64,000 bases of DNA from Rhizobium grahamii CCGE 502 (lineage in GTDB: Bacteria; Pseudomonadota; Alphaproteobacteria; Rhizobiales; Rhizobiaceae). The stretch covers positions 62,001-126,000 of the forward strand of contig NZ_AEYE02000038.1 of NCBI RefSeq assembly GCF_000298315.2, given 5' to 3'. The position numbers were made by a program, and so were the translations under genes. The notes below the pieces were generated by a model. The model was not told where the DNA came from and ran no database searches. It worked only from the letters and a program-made list of their open reading frames with translations. Positions 50,138 to 59,037 of this stretch are shown piece by piece (within the stretch, counting starts at the first letter, position 1; each line of letters opens with the position of its first letter).

Positions 50138-51142
50138 CTACGGACAGTAGACTGGGGCGCCTCTCACGCGCTTTCGCGTTGCCGATGGGCACTCTCCGTA
50201 GGTCGATCTGTAGATGGCCGAAAACCTGCCGAAGTGAAAGAAACCCCATTTCAGGCAAATTTGCTTTGTCGTGTTTGCGTTTTCGGGATCAAGCAAATCC
50301 AAGCGGGCGCCCCGCAAACGGAGCATGGACAAATATGCAGCTGGAGTGGTTTCCCGGAATGCACGGAAGCCCAACTGCAGCGCGCGTGTAGAAACGCCAG
50401 CCGCTTCTGCGACCATTGGCATTCGGATTGGCCGGCTGACGTTAGCCTCCATGAATTCTATTGCCCGCCGTATGTGCCACGGTGCTATCATGCAGGGCTT
50501 CCTCTCGAGAAACTGAGAAAGCCGGTGGGGCACTGCGCGAATGATCAAATCAGCAAGGGCTTGGGTGATATGCGCCAGCGCTACCGGAGAATGAATTGAC
50601 GGGTCGCGCAGTGACCGTATAGCGGTCTCGGCTAATGCAGCAATCATCTGCCCGCCCGCAGTGGTTTTTTCGAGCTCTGGCACGAGCGCCAACGATTCCC
50701 CAATGGGCCGTTCAAATGTCTGATCCAGTGTCTGCTGTATGATATTCCAATCGATCAGCAGCTCATCGATGACGTTTGACTGACCGTACATCCTCACTTG
50801 TTCGGGCTCCAGAGTGTTGTACAACAGGAGCCTGTCTCGACCAGCATCAGCTTTCGTTGAACCGTGGCTGAACCCCATACCTCCGCTTCGCGGTAAAACG
50901 ATTGACAGATACTCCACTGAACTTTCCGTAGGCTCAATCTTGAACTGGAACTCGTGTTGATGATATCCCGTGATCACAGAGGCCCAGTCGCTGGAGGAAT
51001 AATCAAGGCTCCAATGAAAGTCTTCCGCGCGGTCAATCAGCTCGCCCTCAAATTTCCCGAACGCGCCACTGAGCTTATCGATCATTCCATCGAACGATGA
51101 TCCGAAATATTTGAACGTCGAAGGGCGAATTTCCTGAGGCAT
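50138..51142 (-). CDS. AraC-family transcriptional regulator
   Basis: A 334-residue regulator. The C-terminal AraC DNA-binding domain (about 235-330) has RRAIEFMEANVSRPIRM, VAEAAGVSTRALQLGFRAF and the second HTH (ICLKWGFFHFGRFSAIYRSTYGE). The N-terminal part resembles an AraC ligand-binding domain without a clear family. The ATG at 51142 was preferred over 51220 because the upstream part is low-complexity. It lies directly downstream of a NodD-type gene, on the same strand with 79 bp between. AraC regulators next to nodD are known in NGR234-type symbiotic plasmids; this one may act on nod or effector genes. Confidence 0.85.
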   Translation of the reverse strand: MPQEIRPSTFKYFGSSFDGMIDKLSGAFGKFEGELIDRAEDFHWSLDYSSSDWASVITGYHQHEFQFKIEPTESSVEYLSIVLPRSGGMGFSHGSTKADAGRDRLLLYNTLEPEQVRMYGQSNVIDELLIDWNIIQQTLDQTFERPIGESLALVPELEKTTAGGQMIAALAETAIRSLRDPSIHSPVALAHITQALADLIIRAVPHRLSQFLERKPCMIAPWHIRRAIEFMEANVSRPIRMPMVAEAAGVSTRALQLGFRAFRETTPAAYLSMLRLRGARLDLLDPENANTTKQICLKWGFFHFGRFSAIYRSTYGECPSATRKRVRGAPVYCP

Positions 51143-51221
51143 CTCACGTTGTCTCCTCGATCTGTGATGAGTGGGCCCGTTGCGCTGCGGCTGCGGATTT
51201 CGTCTCGCGGGCTGGCTCATG

Positions 51222-52193
51222 TCATCTTCTTAAGAAACGGCCCTGATTGCCAATTCCTGATGCCTGTTCAGTTCGTGGCAAAGCTTCATCTAGGTTCTTA
51301 GCTTCTTCCAGCATTATCTGACGCAGCCAAGCACTTCCCGCGTCAGCGTCATGCAGGAACGGCCATTGAACGGCTTGGTCGTATCGTGGAAGCCTAATCG
51401 AATGATCGATAACGCGCAGCGGAGCGGAGGACGCAACTTCCCGCACGAGTCGCGAAGGTACTATCGCCAGCCGTTCTGTTCCCGAGATGGCAGCTGGCAC
51501 CATGCTGAGATTGGGAACTATCACGTCAATACGGCGCTGAAGACCAAGCCGGCGGAGATAATTGTCCTCGATTGAATAAGGTTGGCCAAGACCTGTTCTT
51601 GCTGTGACGTGGCTCGCACCAACATACTCTCTAATGCTCATTCTCCCTGAGAACTTTGAGTTGTTCGCGCACCCTACCAGTTCAAGATTCTCTTCAATAA
51701 GTGTTGCTCGAGGATGGCCACTGGCGACGAACAATTCCGGCAGTATCACGAAGTCAACTTTCCCACGCCGGAGAAGCTGGTCCGGATCTTCAGGCAAAGG
51801 AAGTAGCTCAAAGCTGACTGCAGGTGCTTCGGATGCGACACGCTTGATCACCCTCTTAAGAAAGACCGTAGTCATGAAATCACATAATGCAATCCTGAAA
51901 TGACGACATCTGAGCTGAGAGCATAGACTAGGCCCTGAAATTATGTTCCGCTGGATGTGCTGTAGGGCATTCCGAACCGCTGGGAATAGAGCCAATGCCA
52001 ATGGAGTGAACACGAGCTTTCCTCGTCTGGCGGTAAAGATGTCATCTTTGAAAAAGAGGCGCAACCGACGCACAGCGGCACTCATCGCCGGCTGGCTGAG
52101 GTTGATGCGCTTTGCCGCAGCGGTGAGATTGCCTTCACTCATCAAGGCGTCGAACGCGACAAGAAGATTAAGATCAAGACCTTTAAAACGCAT
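51222..52193 (-). CDS. nodD: Divergent NodD/SyrM-type LysR regulator
   Basis: A 323-residue LysR protein. It begins [17 protein letters not shown] and has a NodD-like HTH ([15 protein letters not shown]), but the effector domain is clearly divergent from NodD1 (for example FTARRGKLVFTPLALALFPAV, VTARTGLGQPYSIEDNYL). It resembles the NodD3/SyrM branch that can work without flavonoids. No nod box is found upstream. It shares strand and probably transcript with the AraC gene behind it. I cannot assign a copy number name. Confidence 0.88.
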   Translation of the reverse strand: MRFKGLDLNLLVAFDALMSEGNLTAAAKRINLSQPAMSAAVRRLRLFFKDDIFTARRGKLVFTPLALALFPAVRNALQHIQRNIISGPSLCSQLRCRHFRIALCDFMTTVFLKRVIKRVASEAPAVSFELLPLPEDPDQLLRRGKVDFVILPELFVASGHPRATLIEENLELVGCANNSKFSGRMSIREYVGASHVTARTGLGQPYSIEDNYLRRLGLQRRIDVIVPNLSMVPAAISGTERLAIVPSRLVREVASSAPLRVIDHSIRLPRYDQAVQWPFLHDADAGSAWLRQIMLEEAKNLDEALPRTEQASGIGNQGRFLRR

Positions 52194-52489
52194 GGGTGGT
52201 GTACCAGTAGCAAGGCGACAACTCGCATCCAAAATTCGCTCGGCACATCTGACCTTAGCGCGATTGATTGCAAGTGAAACAAGGCACTTACGAATGTTTG
52301 ATGCGCCATGAGGATACGATCGGGTCGATCTGGATATGCGCGCACAGGCGGATGACCGTAAGCGGCGCCTTAACCCCCTTCGGGATCGGAATGCGACTGT
52401 TGATGTTGTTTTGCCGAACGAGGCTTCGACATATGATGATTACAGGGTTTCCGCACGGCGCCAGTCTAGATATGCCGGTTGCAAAAGGA

Positions 52490-53040
52490 CCGCATCGTCG
52501 CCGAGAGCTATAACGGCGAGATGTCGATCAGTGCTGTTGCGCGTCGGCATGTGTTGTCGTCCAGACAATTGTTTACCTGCCGTCTGCAGGAAATCTACGC
52601 GGGGCTCGAGCCTGTCCTGCTATTGCGCGATATTCGCGCCCTGCAGGAGCGACTTGCTGCGCTTGCCGACACTCCGCCCGCCACGCGCTCTGACGGGCTA
52701 ACTCAGCCGATCGACCTTTTCCTGGCGACTTTGCGGACGACCTGGAAGGACGGAGCTACCCGGCCGACGGACCGACCGAAAAGCCAAAAGAGGGCGGCGG
52801 CGTCCTGACCCTCTCGTTAAGGCGACTGCCGACTTGCGAAATTGTTGATGCCGAACCATGGCGAACCGGCTGTGAACTTCTGTCACGACTGCAGGCCGAG
52901 AATTCCGGCGATTACCCCGACAAACTGCTTCGAACACTTCAGCGCCGGCTGAAGGTCTGGCGCAGCGAACAGGCGACGCGTTGCTGTTTGGCACCTTGAA
53001 CAAGGAGCTGCCGCTCCAGCAGATCGCCAGGCCACGCTGA
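52490..53040 (+). mobile_element. Transposase gene fragments (IS66 OrfA-like HTH and another IS)
   Basis: A frame at 52479 reads RIVAESYNGEMSISAVARRHVLS, a transposase-type HTH, then joins LRTTWKDGATRPTDRPK, and further frames read VDAEPWRTGCELLSRLQAE and LLRTLQRRLKVWRSEQA. The last pieces resemble transposases that carry a DDE domain behind such a helper segment. Several frames and at least two element types are mixed, so nothing functional remains. Confidence 0.6.
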
Positions 53041-53556
53041 GGCGCCGTGGCGCTCGCGCCGCGAAATCCCTGCCGTCTCGCGCCCGGCCTCCTTCGCCTT
53101 AACACGGGAGCAAAATGAATGAGGCAACGTGCGAATGTCGGGGAGCATCATTACGTGCGGCAATACGAGGGGTCATTTCCCCGTGTCGCTTGACAAATGC
53201 CGCGGGGCGTTGCCGCGGCAGCTATCAGCGTTTTTGAAGATCAGGGCTTCAAGTGGCTTGGTCGGCAGAGCCCGTCGTCCTTGGGCGTTGATTTTCATCC
53301 TCTTGTGACGACCAGGTTATTTGCCGCTTGGATCGATACCCATAAAATCAATTCATTATACCGTCAAAACGATAATGGCTAGAAAGGCGACCCAGGATCT
53401 GATCCGACGCCCAACGGGAGACGGCGGTTTCCTACCGATGCTTGCTTTATCGCGGTTGGCCTTCGCCTGCTGGTAGTTTCTGGGAGGCCGTCAGAACGAG
53501 AGGGCTTTAACTGTGCCAGCTGCCCAGAGAGGCGCGTGGTTGAAACGGAGAAAGAA
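53041..53556. other. Gap before the aminotransferase gene
   Basis: About 515 bp with no recognised gene. The stretch 53325-53363 has a weak nod-box-like arrangement, listed separately. Confidence 0.5.
53325..53363 (+). promoter_or_regulatory. Candidate degenerate nod box for the aminotransferase-monooxygenase pair
   Basis: GGATCGATACCCAT is followed by AAAATCAATTCATTATACC, which can be aligned with the 3' half of a nod box (ATC-AAACAATC-ATTTTACC) only with gaps. The homologous NGR234 locus has a nod box, which prompted the search. This match alone would not be convincing. Confidence 0.3.
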
Positions 53557-54675
53557 ATGTCTGACGCAAAACTAACAGATGTGCTTTCACCTCTATTAGA
53601 AGCGACGGGGGGCCTAGATGCTGCGCCCTCCAGTGTCTCCGGTGCCAAGCATAGATCAATTAAATTGGACACAAACGAAAACCCTTTTCCTTTGCCTCTG
53701 CCCGTGATGCAGAGTGCAATTGCGGCACTCAAACACCATCATCTATATCCAGAAGATGACAATGTCGGTTTGCGAGAAGCCGCCGCCAATGCATACGGTT
53801 TCGACCAAGATCAGGTAATAGCTGGCAACGGCTCCTCAGAACTTTTAAGTGTTATTTACAAAGCCTTCCTCGCCCCGGGAGACTCGGTCGCGATGCTGTC
53901 CCCTGGCTTTTCTTTCAATCGAAAACTTGCAAAACTCCAAGGAGCTAGATTCATAGAGGTGGAGTGGGGCGAATCTTACACGCTTCCGATGAAACAACTG
54001 CTTTCTGGTCCAGCACAAGATGCAAAGTTCATCGTATTGTCTAACCCTAACAACCCTAGTGGCACGTTCGTCCCAGTAGCTGATGTCGATAGTCTGGCCG
54101 CTCAATCGAACCGCCTCATCGTTTTGGATGAGGCGTATGTCGATTTTGCACCCGATGACGCTTTACGCCTCGTCAACCGCCATCCGAACCTTCTGGTCCT
54201 GAGAACGTTCTCCAAAAGTTACTCTGCTGCCGGCCTTCGCATCGGGTTTGGCTTCGGTCATCCTGATTTGATCGGAAGGCTACGCAACATCCAAAACCTC
54301 TTCAATATGAATGTTATCGCACATGCAGTCGGCATTAGTATCCTTTCGAACCGTAGGGCCTATTCAAACAATCATAAGCACATAAAAGAGGAACGAGAAC
54401 GCGTTACGACCGCTCTGTCGGATCTGGGGTTCTCAGTGATCCCATCTCACGCAAATTTCCTACTCGCCCGTGTACCACCCGGTCGAAACGGCACTTGGTT
54501 GCAAACATCCTTGAGAGCGGAGAATATTTTCGTTGCTGCATTTCCCGAGGATGGCCTGGAAGATTACATCCGTGTGAGCATTGGTAAAAAAGACGAGATG
54601 GACGCCTTCATATCCGCGGCCGGTAGGATCTTAAAACAATTAGTACCGCACGAAACCTCTGTCACGAGCCAGTAA
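53557..54675 (+). CDS. Histidinol-phosphate aminotransferase-like protein (y4wE-like)
   Basis: A 372-residue PLP aminotransferase of fold type I, HisC family. It has LDTNENPFPLP, the nucleotide-like AGNGSSELLSVIYKAFL, SNPNNPSGTFVP, VLDEAYVDF and the PLP-Lys region RTFSKSYSAAGLRIGF. The ATG at 53557 has a GGAG site; the GTG at 53536 is an alternative. It is followed by a luciferase-like monooxygenase. The same gene pair (y4wE-y4wF) of Rhizobium sp. NGR234 is reported to be needed for indole-3-acetic acid formation. A role in that pathway here is inference from similarity of order and family. Confidence 0.85.
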   Translation: MSDAKLTDVLSPLLEATGGLDAAPSSVSGAKHRSIKLDTNENPFPLPLPVMQSAIAALKHHHLYPEDDNVGLREAAANAYGFDQDQVIAGNGSSELLSVIYKAFLAPGDSVAMLSPGFSFNRKLAKLQGARFIEVEWGESYTLPMKQLLSGPAQDAKFIVLSNPNNPSGTFVPVADVDSLAAQSNRLIVLDEAYVDFAPDDALRLVNRHPNLLVLRTFSKSYSAAGLRIGFGFGHPDLIGRLRNIQNLFNMNVIAHAVGISILSNRRAYSNNHKHIKEERERVTTALSDLGFSVIPSHANFLLARVPPGRNGTWLQTSLRAENIFVAAFPEDGLEDYIRVSIGKKDEMDAFISAAGRILKQLVPHETSVTSQ

Positions 54676-54786
54676 TCCTTGTGTTGTCGCCACCGACCCG
54701 GGCAGGTCAGTGGTCAAGGGACCGGCTACACAGAGCCTTCGGCCTTGCAGGCCGGAGCACTTTACAACTGAACAGGAGACAACTCG

Positions 54787-55806
54787 ATGGCGAACAGCCG
54801 CTCAAATATAACTTTCGGAATCTTCGATCACCTCGACGATAATCATACAGACATCGAGCGGCTGTACTCGGAGCGTCTAGGACTAGTAGAATCGTGCGAT
54901 CAACTTGGCTTCTACGCGTACCATCTCGCTGAGCATCACTGTACACCCCATGGAAGGAGCCCGTCGCCCAATCTGTTTCTGTCCAGCGTCGCGCAGCGCA
55001 CTCGTCGGCTTCGTATGGGACCGCTTGTCATGCTGCTACCGCTTTATCATCCTTTGCGGGCGTTCGAAGAAGTCTGCATGCTAGATCAATTGAGTGGTGG
55101 TAGACTCGAGCTGGGCATCGGACGCGGCTCCCTTCCCGTCGAGCTCGGCTACTTCGGGATGAGCCCCGAGTCGGCCCCTGGATGCTACGCGGAAGCAAGT
55201 GAGATCTTGCTTAACGCCATGAAGGGCGGCACGCTCAACCATCACGGTGAGCATTTCGAGTTTAGCCGCATACCCCTTGCGCTTAGTCCTCATCAGCGCC
55301 CGCATCCGCCGATATGGATTGCAACGAACCGCCCCGAGCCTGCACGTTGGGCCGCAGCCAATGGGGCAAATATTGCATGCATCGGACCTTCGTCATCTGT
55401 CCGCGCGGTTACTGACGCGTTTAAAGCCGAAGGCAACAAAAGCTCGGACAATCAAGTTCTATTTCGCGGATTGCTCCGTATGGTCGTAATCGGCCGGTCA
55501 GAATTGAATGCTCGCTCGCTCGCAGCGTCTGCATACGATCTTTGGCTTAGCAGCTTCAAATTCCTTTACGACCTAAACGATCTACCGACACCTCCAAACC
55601 TGCCGCTGACCTTTGACGAGGCGGTAGAGAATGAATTGTGCGTAGCCGGAACTGCAGATCAGGTGCGGCAAACGCTGCACGGCCATCTGGAGGAGGCTGG
55701 CGCAAATTACCTTCTTTGCCAGCTCGCGTTCGGGAGCCTTCCGGTGGAAGCTTCGTTGTACACCGCTGCCACAATACAATCAGAAATGATGGCGCGTGCT
55801 GGTTGA
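54787..55806 (+). CDS. Luciferase-like flavin-dependent monooxygenase (y4wF-like)
   Basis: A 339-residue LLM-class monooxygenase with the FMN-barrel blocks YAYHLAEHHC, SSVAQRTRRLRMGPLVMLLPLYHPLR, LDQLSGGRLELGIGRG and PPIWIATNRPEPARWAA. It is 111 bp behind the aminotransferase on the same strand. Together the pair resembles the NGR234 y4wEF genes. A third gene as in the y4wEFG locus is not seen: decayed IS sequence follows. The frame is intact. Confidence 0.85.
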   Translation: MANSRSNITFGIFDHLDDNHTDIERLYSERLGLVESCDQLGFYAYHLAEHHCTPHGRSPSPNLFLSSVAQRTRRLRMGPLVMLLPLYHPLRAFEEVCMLDQLSGGRLELGIGRGSLPVELGYFGMSPESAPGCYAEASEILLNAMKGGTLNHHGEHFEFSRIPLALSPHQRPHPPIWIATNRPEPARWAAANGANIACIGPSSSVRAVTDAFKAEGNKSSDNQVLFRGLLRMVVIGRSELNARSLAASAYDLWLSSFKFLYDLNDLPTPPNLPLTFDEAVENELCVAGTADQVRQTLHGHLEEAGANYLLCQLAFGSLPVEASLYTAATIQSEMMARAG

Positions 55807-55879
55807 TATGAGTAATTCCACTAATCACGGTCAGCAGTGTGGGCTAGGACTGTCGGTACTGTCAATCGGCGTCCAAAAA

Positions 55880-56460
55880 TTCACCCTTGTAAGGTGCGGA
55901 CGAATTCTTGGACTACTTTGCTGCAATTCCCTGGTTCGGCGGTATTAAGACTTTGATGCGATGCCGATTGTACCGACGGATATAGGAATCTACCTGCTGC
56001 ATGAGGTCTTCAAGCGTCAAGAGAGCCACATGGTCTGTCGAGCTCTGCGTTCCGGTCATCAAGGCAAAGCAGAGACCGAGCATAAAATAGGAGCTGCGGG
56101 CGAACTCAAGCCGCGTGAGGAGTTCCGGTAATGATAGATTTGTCGCGGGCCATCAACCAGCAGTGTCTTTTCCCGGTTTTCCAGGAGCCGCCGGTCGATG
56201 CCCAAATCTTTTTTTATAAATTCGTTAGCCTTCTCCAGCAGGTCGTGCTCGAGTTGCAGGCGCTGCACATCCCTACGCAGTGCCTCGAATTCGCGCTCCA
56301 GTTCTTCACGGCTGGCTGTTGGTGGTAAATCGCCATTGCGTGTCATGGATGCAGGAACCTTACAACCAAGTTGCTGGCTTTCCAGTCGTACAAAGTCTGG
56401 CGGCTGATGCCGACCTTCTGAGCCACCTGCGTGCAGTCTCACGCATAGAGCACAAATCAA
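55880..56460 (-). mobile_element. IS3-family remnant (OrfA and end of OrfB)
   Basis: The minus-strand frame 56059-56460 reads LRRDVQRLQLEHDLLEKANEF and KKDLGIDRRLLENREKT, the leucine zipper part of IS3-group OrfA joined to the OrfB start. At 55920-56000 another frame reads MQQVDSYIRRYNRHRIKVLI, the OrfB C terminus. The DDE core is lost. Confidence 0.75.
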
Positions 56461-56649
56461 TCACGCCCGTTCGCTTCTGTTGCTCCGATCTTCGGCGTAG
56501 CGGTTATGATTTTGCCAACAACCCACTGCCTGGATCATATCCATCGATACAGGCCGAGAGCTTTTGACGACAAGGGTAACCAAGCGTCTTCATGGTGCCA
56601 CGCAACGGCCCTTGCTCAGATAGTGCTCAACGGCAATCCGCTTCTGCTC

Positions 56650-56840
56650 ATCTGTCATTTGGCGCGTACTGGACTGCACGAGCTTGGTTGGAGGGCCAAG
56701 CGTCTAGCGAAGGAATTTGGATGTGCTCGCAACACTGTCCGCCGATATCTTCGTGAGGGTGGGGCGGTAGCCTTCAAGAAGCCGGTTTGGCGGAGTGCTT
56801 TTGATGGCCTTGCTGATTGGCTTCGGGCGTGTCGCCTAAT
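56650..56840 (+). mobile_element. IS21-family IstA N-terminal fragment
   Basis: The plus frame reads HELGWRAKRLAKEFGCARNTVRRYLREG and KPVWRSAFDGLADWL, the N-terminal HTH of an IS21/IS408-type transposase. It is cut after about 60 codons, where the SyrB-like gene on the other strand ends. Confidence 0.75.
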
Positions 56841-57498
56841 TCTGCCATCGAAGCCACCCATTCGTTTTGCTCGTAGAGCCGTCTTTCGAAGAGTCCAGGT
56901 CAAACCGCGTAAGCATTGTTCTAAGCTGACCGTTCTCGCGGCGAAGCCGTTCGGCCAGAAGGGCTCGCATACGCCTGTTTTCGGCGTCCAGGACGTCGAG
57001 ATCGTCAACCGACGGGGCCTCGATATTGAGGACCTGCGGCGCGGGTTCCTGGCGACGGAAGTCGAGAGCGGACGATCGCACGGCAATCTTAGCTGGGCGT
57101 AGCTTCGAGTTCTTGTGCTTTTTGACGGCCGTCGTCGCGTGGCGACGTTTTTTAGGGGATGGTCCTCCGACCGGGTGAGCAAGTGCCTCGGCAGCCTGGG
57201 CTCTTGCCGGGAGATCGGCGGGCGCGCTGAGGCTTGGGGCTCCATCCACAGATGTGGAAGAAACCACAGCCACCTTGACGGTTCCCGGTCCTTCACCTGC
57301 AGGATTGCTTGTCGCAATCGCCGGTTCCACTCCATCGGAATCGCGCTCCGACGTTCCGAAGAGGTGAGAGGTTTCTTCTTCTACCTCACGGGCAATAGCT
57401 TTGAGGTCCGCATTGCCCCAGATTGAAGTTGCCGATGGGTTTTGATGACGACGGCGAGACTTGAATTCGACAACGAAACTCCGCTGCGGTGTTCGCAT
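56836..57498 (-). CDS. SyrB-like protein with C-terminal coiled coil
   Basis: A 220-residue protein. It starts MRTPQRSFVVEFKSRRR, followed by SATSIWGNADLKAIAREVEEE, a basic and Ala/Pro-rich middle, and a C-terminal coiled coil LDAENRRMRALLAERLRRENGQLRTML. This last block is the signature shared with SyrB-type regulators of rhizobia and with the neighbouring gene at 57562. SyrB represses syrM in Sinorhizobium meliloti. The role of this copy is unknown. It could also be derived from a transposon-associated protein, given the IS debris around it. Confidence 0.6.
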   Translation of the reverse strand: MRTPQRSFVVEFKSRRRHQNPSATSIWGNADLKAIAREVEEETSHLFGTSERDSDGVEPAIATSNPAGEGPGTVKVAVVSSTSVDGAPSLSAPADLPARAQAAEALAHPVGGPSPKKRRHATTAVKKHKNSKLRPAKIAVRSSALDFRRQEPAPQVLNIEAPSVDDLDVLDAENRRMRALLAERLRRENGQLRTMLTRFDLDSSKDGSTSKTNGWLRWQN

Positions 57499-57561
57499 AT
57501 CCTAGCCGGGAAACGATGACCGGCCCAGCGCGGGCTTGCCGTGGAAGCCAGAGCCGGCAAA

Positions 57562-58056
57562 TCATGCTAGAACCGATGGGCCGGCACTGCGCGAACGGTT
57601 CGTTTTAATCAGACCGAGGCGCTTTCGCAATTCTGCATTTTCCTCGCGCAGTTTCTCCGCCAGCAATTTGCGCAGCCGCTGGTTCTCCGCCTCCAGCTGG
57701 ACGAGATCGTCCGCTGCGTCGGCAATCGGAACAGACTGGGCAGCGGTCTTGAAGGTAGATTGTGTTGAGCGCTTCCATTGATAATAGGTCTGTTCGGAAA
57801 TGCCTGCGTCGTGGATGGCTTGTTTCCGCGTGCCCGGGCCGGCGGCGACGGCCGCTTCGATGAACGCGATCTTTTCGCGTCGCTCCTGTTCGGTATATCG
57901 GCGTGAGTTGCCGGCGGCAGCGGCTTTCGATCGATCGAGCCGAAACGGGAGCCGTTCTCTGACGCCGTAGCGCCTTAGTCTTGTTCGAAATGGGCTCCCT
58001 GTGTTTTCCACCTCCGGAACGATCAGTGCTGCTTCCATATCGTTATCGCCAATCAT
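57562..58056 (-). CDS. SyrB-family putative transcriptional regulator
   Basis: A 164-residue protein with RRYTEQERREKIAFIEAAV, a transposase-like HTH helix (DAGISEQTYYQWKRS) and the C-terminal coiled coil ENQRLRKLLAEKLREENAEL, ending KRLGL. This matches the layout of rhizobial SyrB proteins as I remember them. The frame is intact, with ATG codons at 58056 and 58038. It lies 63 bp upstream of the second SyrB-like gene on the same strand. Confidence 0.7.
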   Translation of the reverse strand: MIGDNDMEAALIVPEVENTGSPFRTRLRRYGVRERLPFRLDRSKAAAAGNSRRYTEQERREKIAFIEAAVAAGPGTRKQAIHDAGISEQTYYQWKRSTQSTFKTAAQSVPIADAADDLVQLEAENQRLRKLLAEKLREENAELRKRLGLIKTNRSRSAGPSVLA

Positions 58057-58337
58057 TGTTGCCTCTCTAGCTCGTTCGTCTTTTCCCGAAGTGAGCTAGG
58101 AGTCAAGCTCTGTCGCTCTCCGTCTTCACGGGGCGATGCGATAGACCTTCGCATCAGACCTTTTTGCAATGGGCATGTAAACGCGGGTCTCAGCCGCAAA
58201 GCGCAGATAGGCGGTGCAGGTCAGTACGCGAATGATGAACCCCAGCACAGCGGCTACATCTCACCGCGCACCTGCCGGACGCCGTCGCACGTCATAGGTC
58301 GTGCCCTACGTGCTGCCCGAGGCGTTCATGATGTCAT
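58057..58337. other. Gap, no gene seen
   Basis: Short intergenic stretch between the SyrB-like gene and the IstB remnant, without a recognisable frame or promoter motif. Confidence 0.45.
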
Positions 58338-58870
58338 TTAAAGGCCCACGGCTTTGCGCGGCAAGCGGTCACGCGACAGACCAGCATCCGGGCCCTTTAG
58401 GATTATCCAGCAGATTAGTTGAGAGACAACACCTGCGTTCAACTTGCCATTGCCTCCGTGGCCGACACCGGTGCCAAGGAGGAACGGCAAAGCATTGCGA
58501 GGTCTAAGAAGAATGCCAACTTCCGGGAAGAGAGGTTCCGAGACACGAAACGCTTCTTCAAGGTGCTCGGGCGCTCCTGGCGAACGCTGTTTTCGCATGC
58601 CTTCGCCGCTGAGATCGATGCGATAGGCATTGTGAACGAGGATCCAGGACGGCATCGGCGAGCATTGGGTTTGCAATAATCTCGTACCAGCGATCCAGGC
58701 ACACCTGGCTGATGACGTTCGTCGATCGCCGCTCGTAGCGGTCTTCGATGTTCTCGAGGAGATCGCGCGCTGGTCATCGTTGAGCTTTTCCAGTCCCCAA
58801 TCATCGAGGATAAGCAAATCGGTCTTGAACAGGTTGCTGAACATCTTGAACACCGCACCACGTGAGGGCA
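58338..58870 (-). mobile_element. IS21-family IstB (ATPase helper) remnant
   Basis: Minus-strand pieces read LFKTDLLILDDWGLEKLNDDQ (Walker B and sensor region) and LVHNAYRIDLSGEGMRKQR (C-terminal end) in different frames. The Walker A part is missing. It is probably the partner of one of the IS21 IstA fragments nearby. Confidence 0.8.
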
Positions 58871-59037
58871 GATCCGTCGACGGCAGCCTGGCGGCACCTA
58901 TCGACCGCGGCCAGGTTCGGCGAGACTTACTAGCGCACCTTCACCGTATTACTCTACTTGGATCCACAACTGCTTAGGCTTCGCGTCCTTTGCCCAGAAC
59001 AATTTTGAGATTGAACGGCCTTGGCGGCTCCTGCCGT

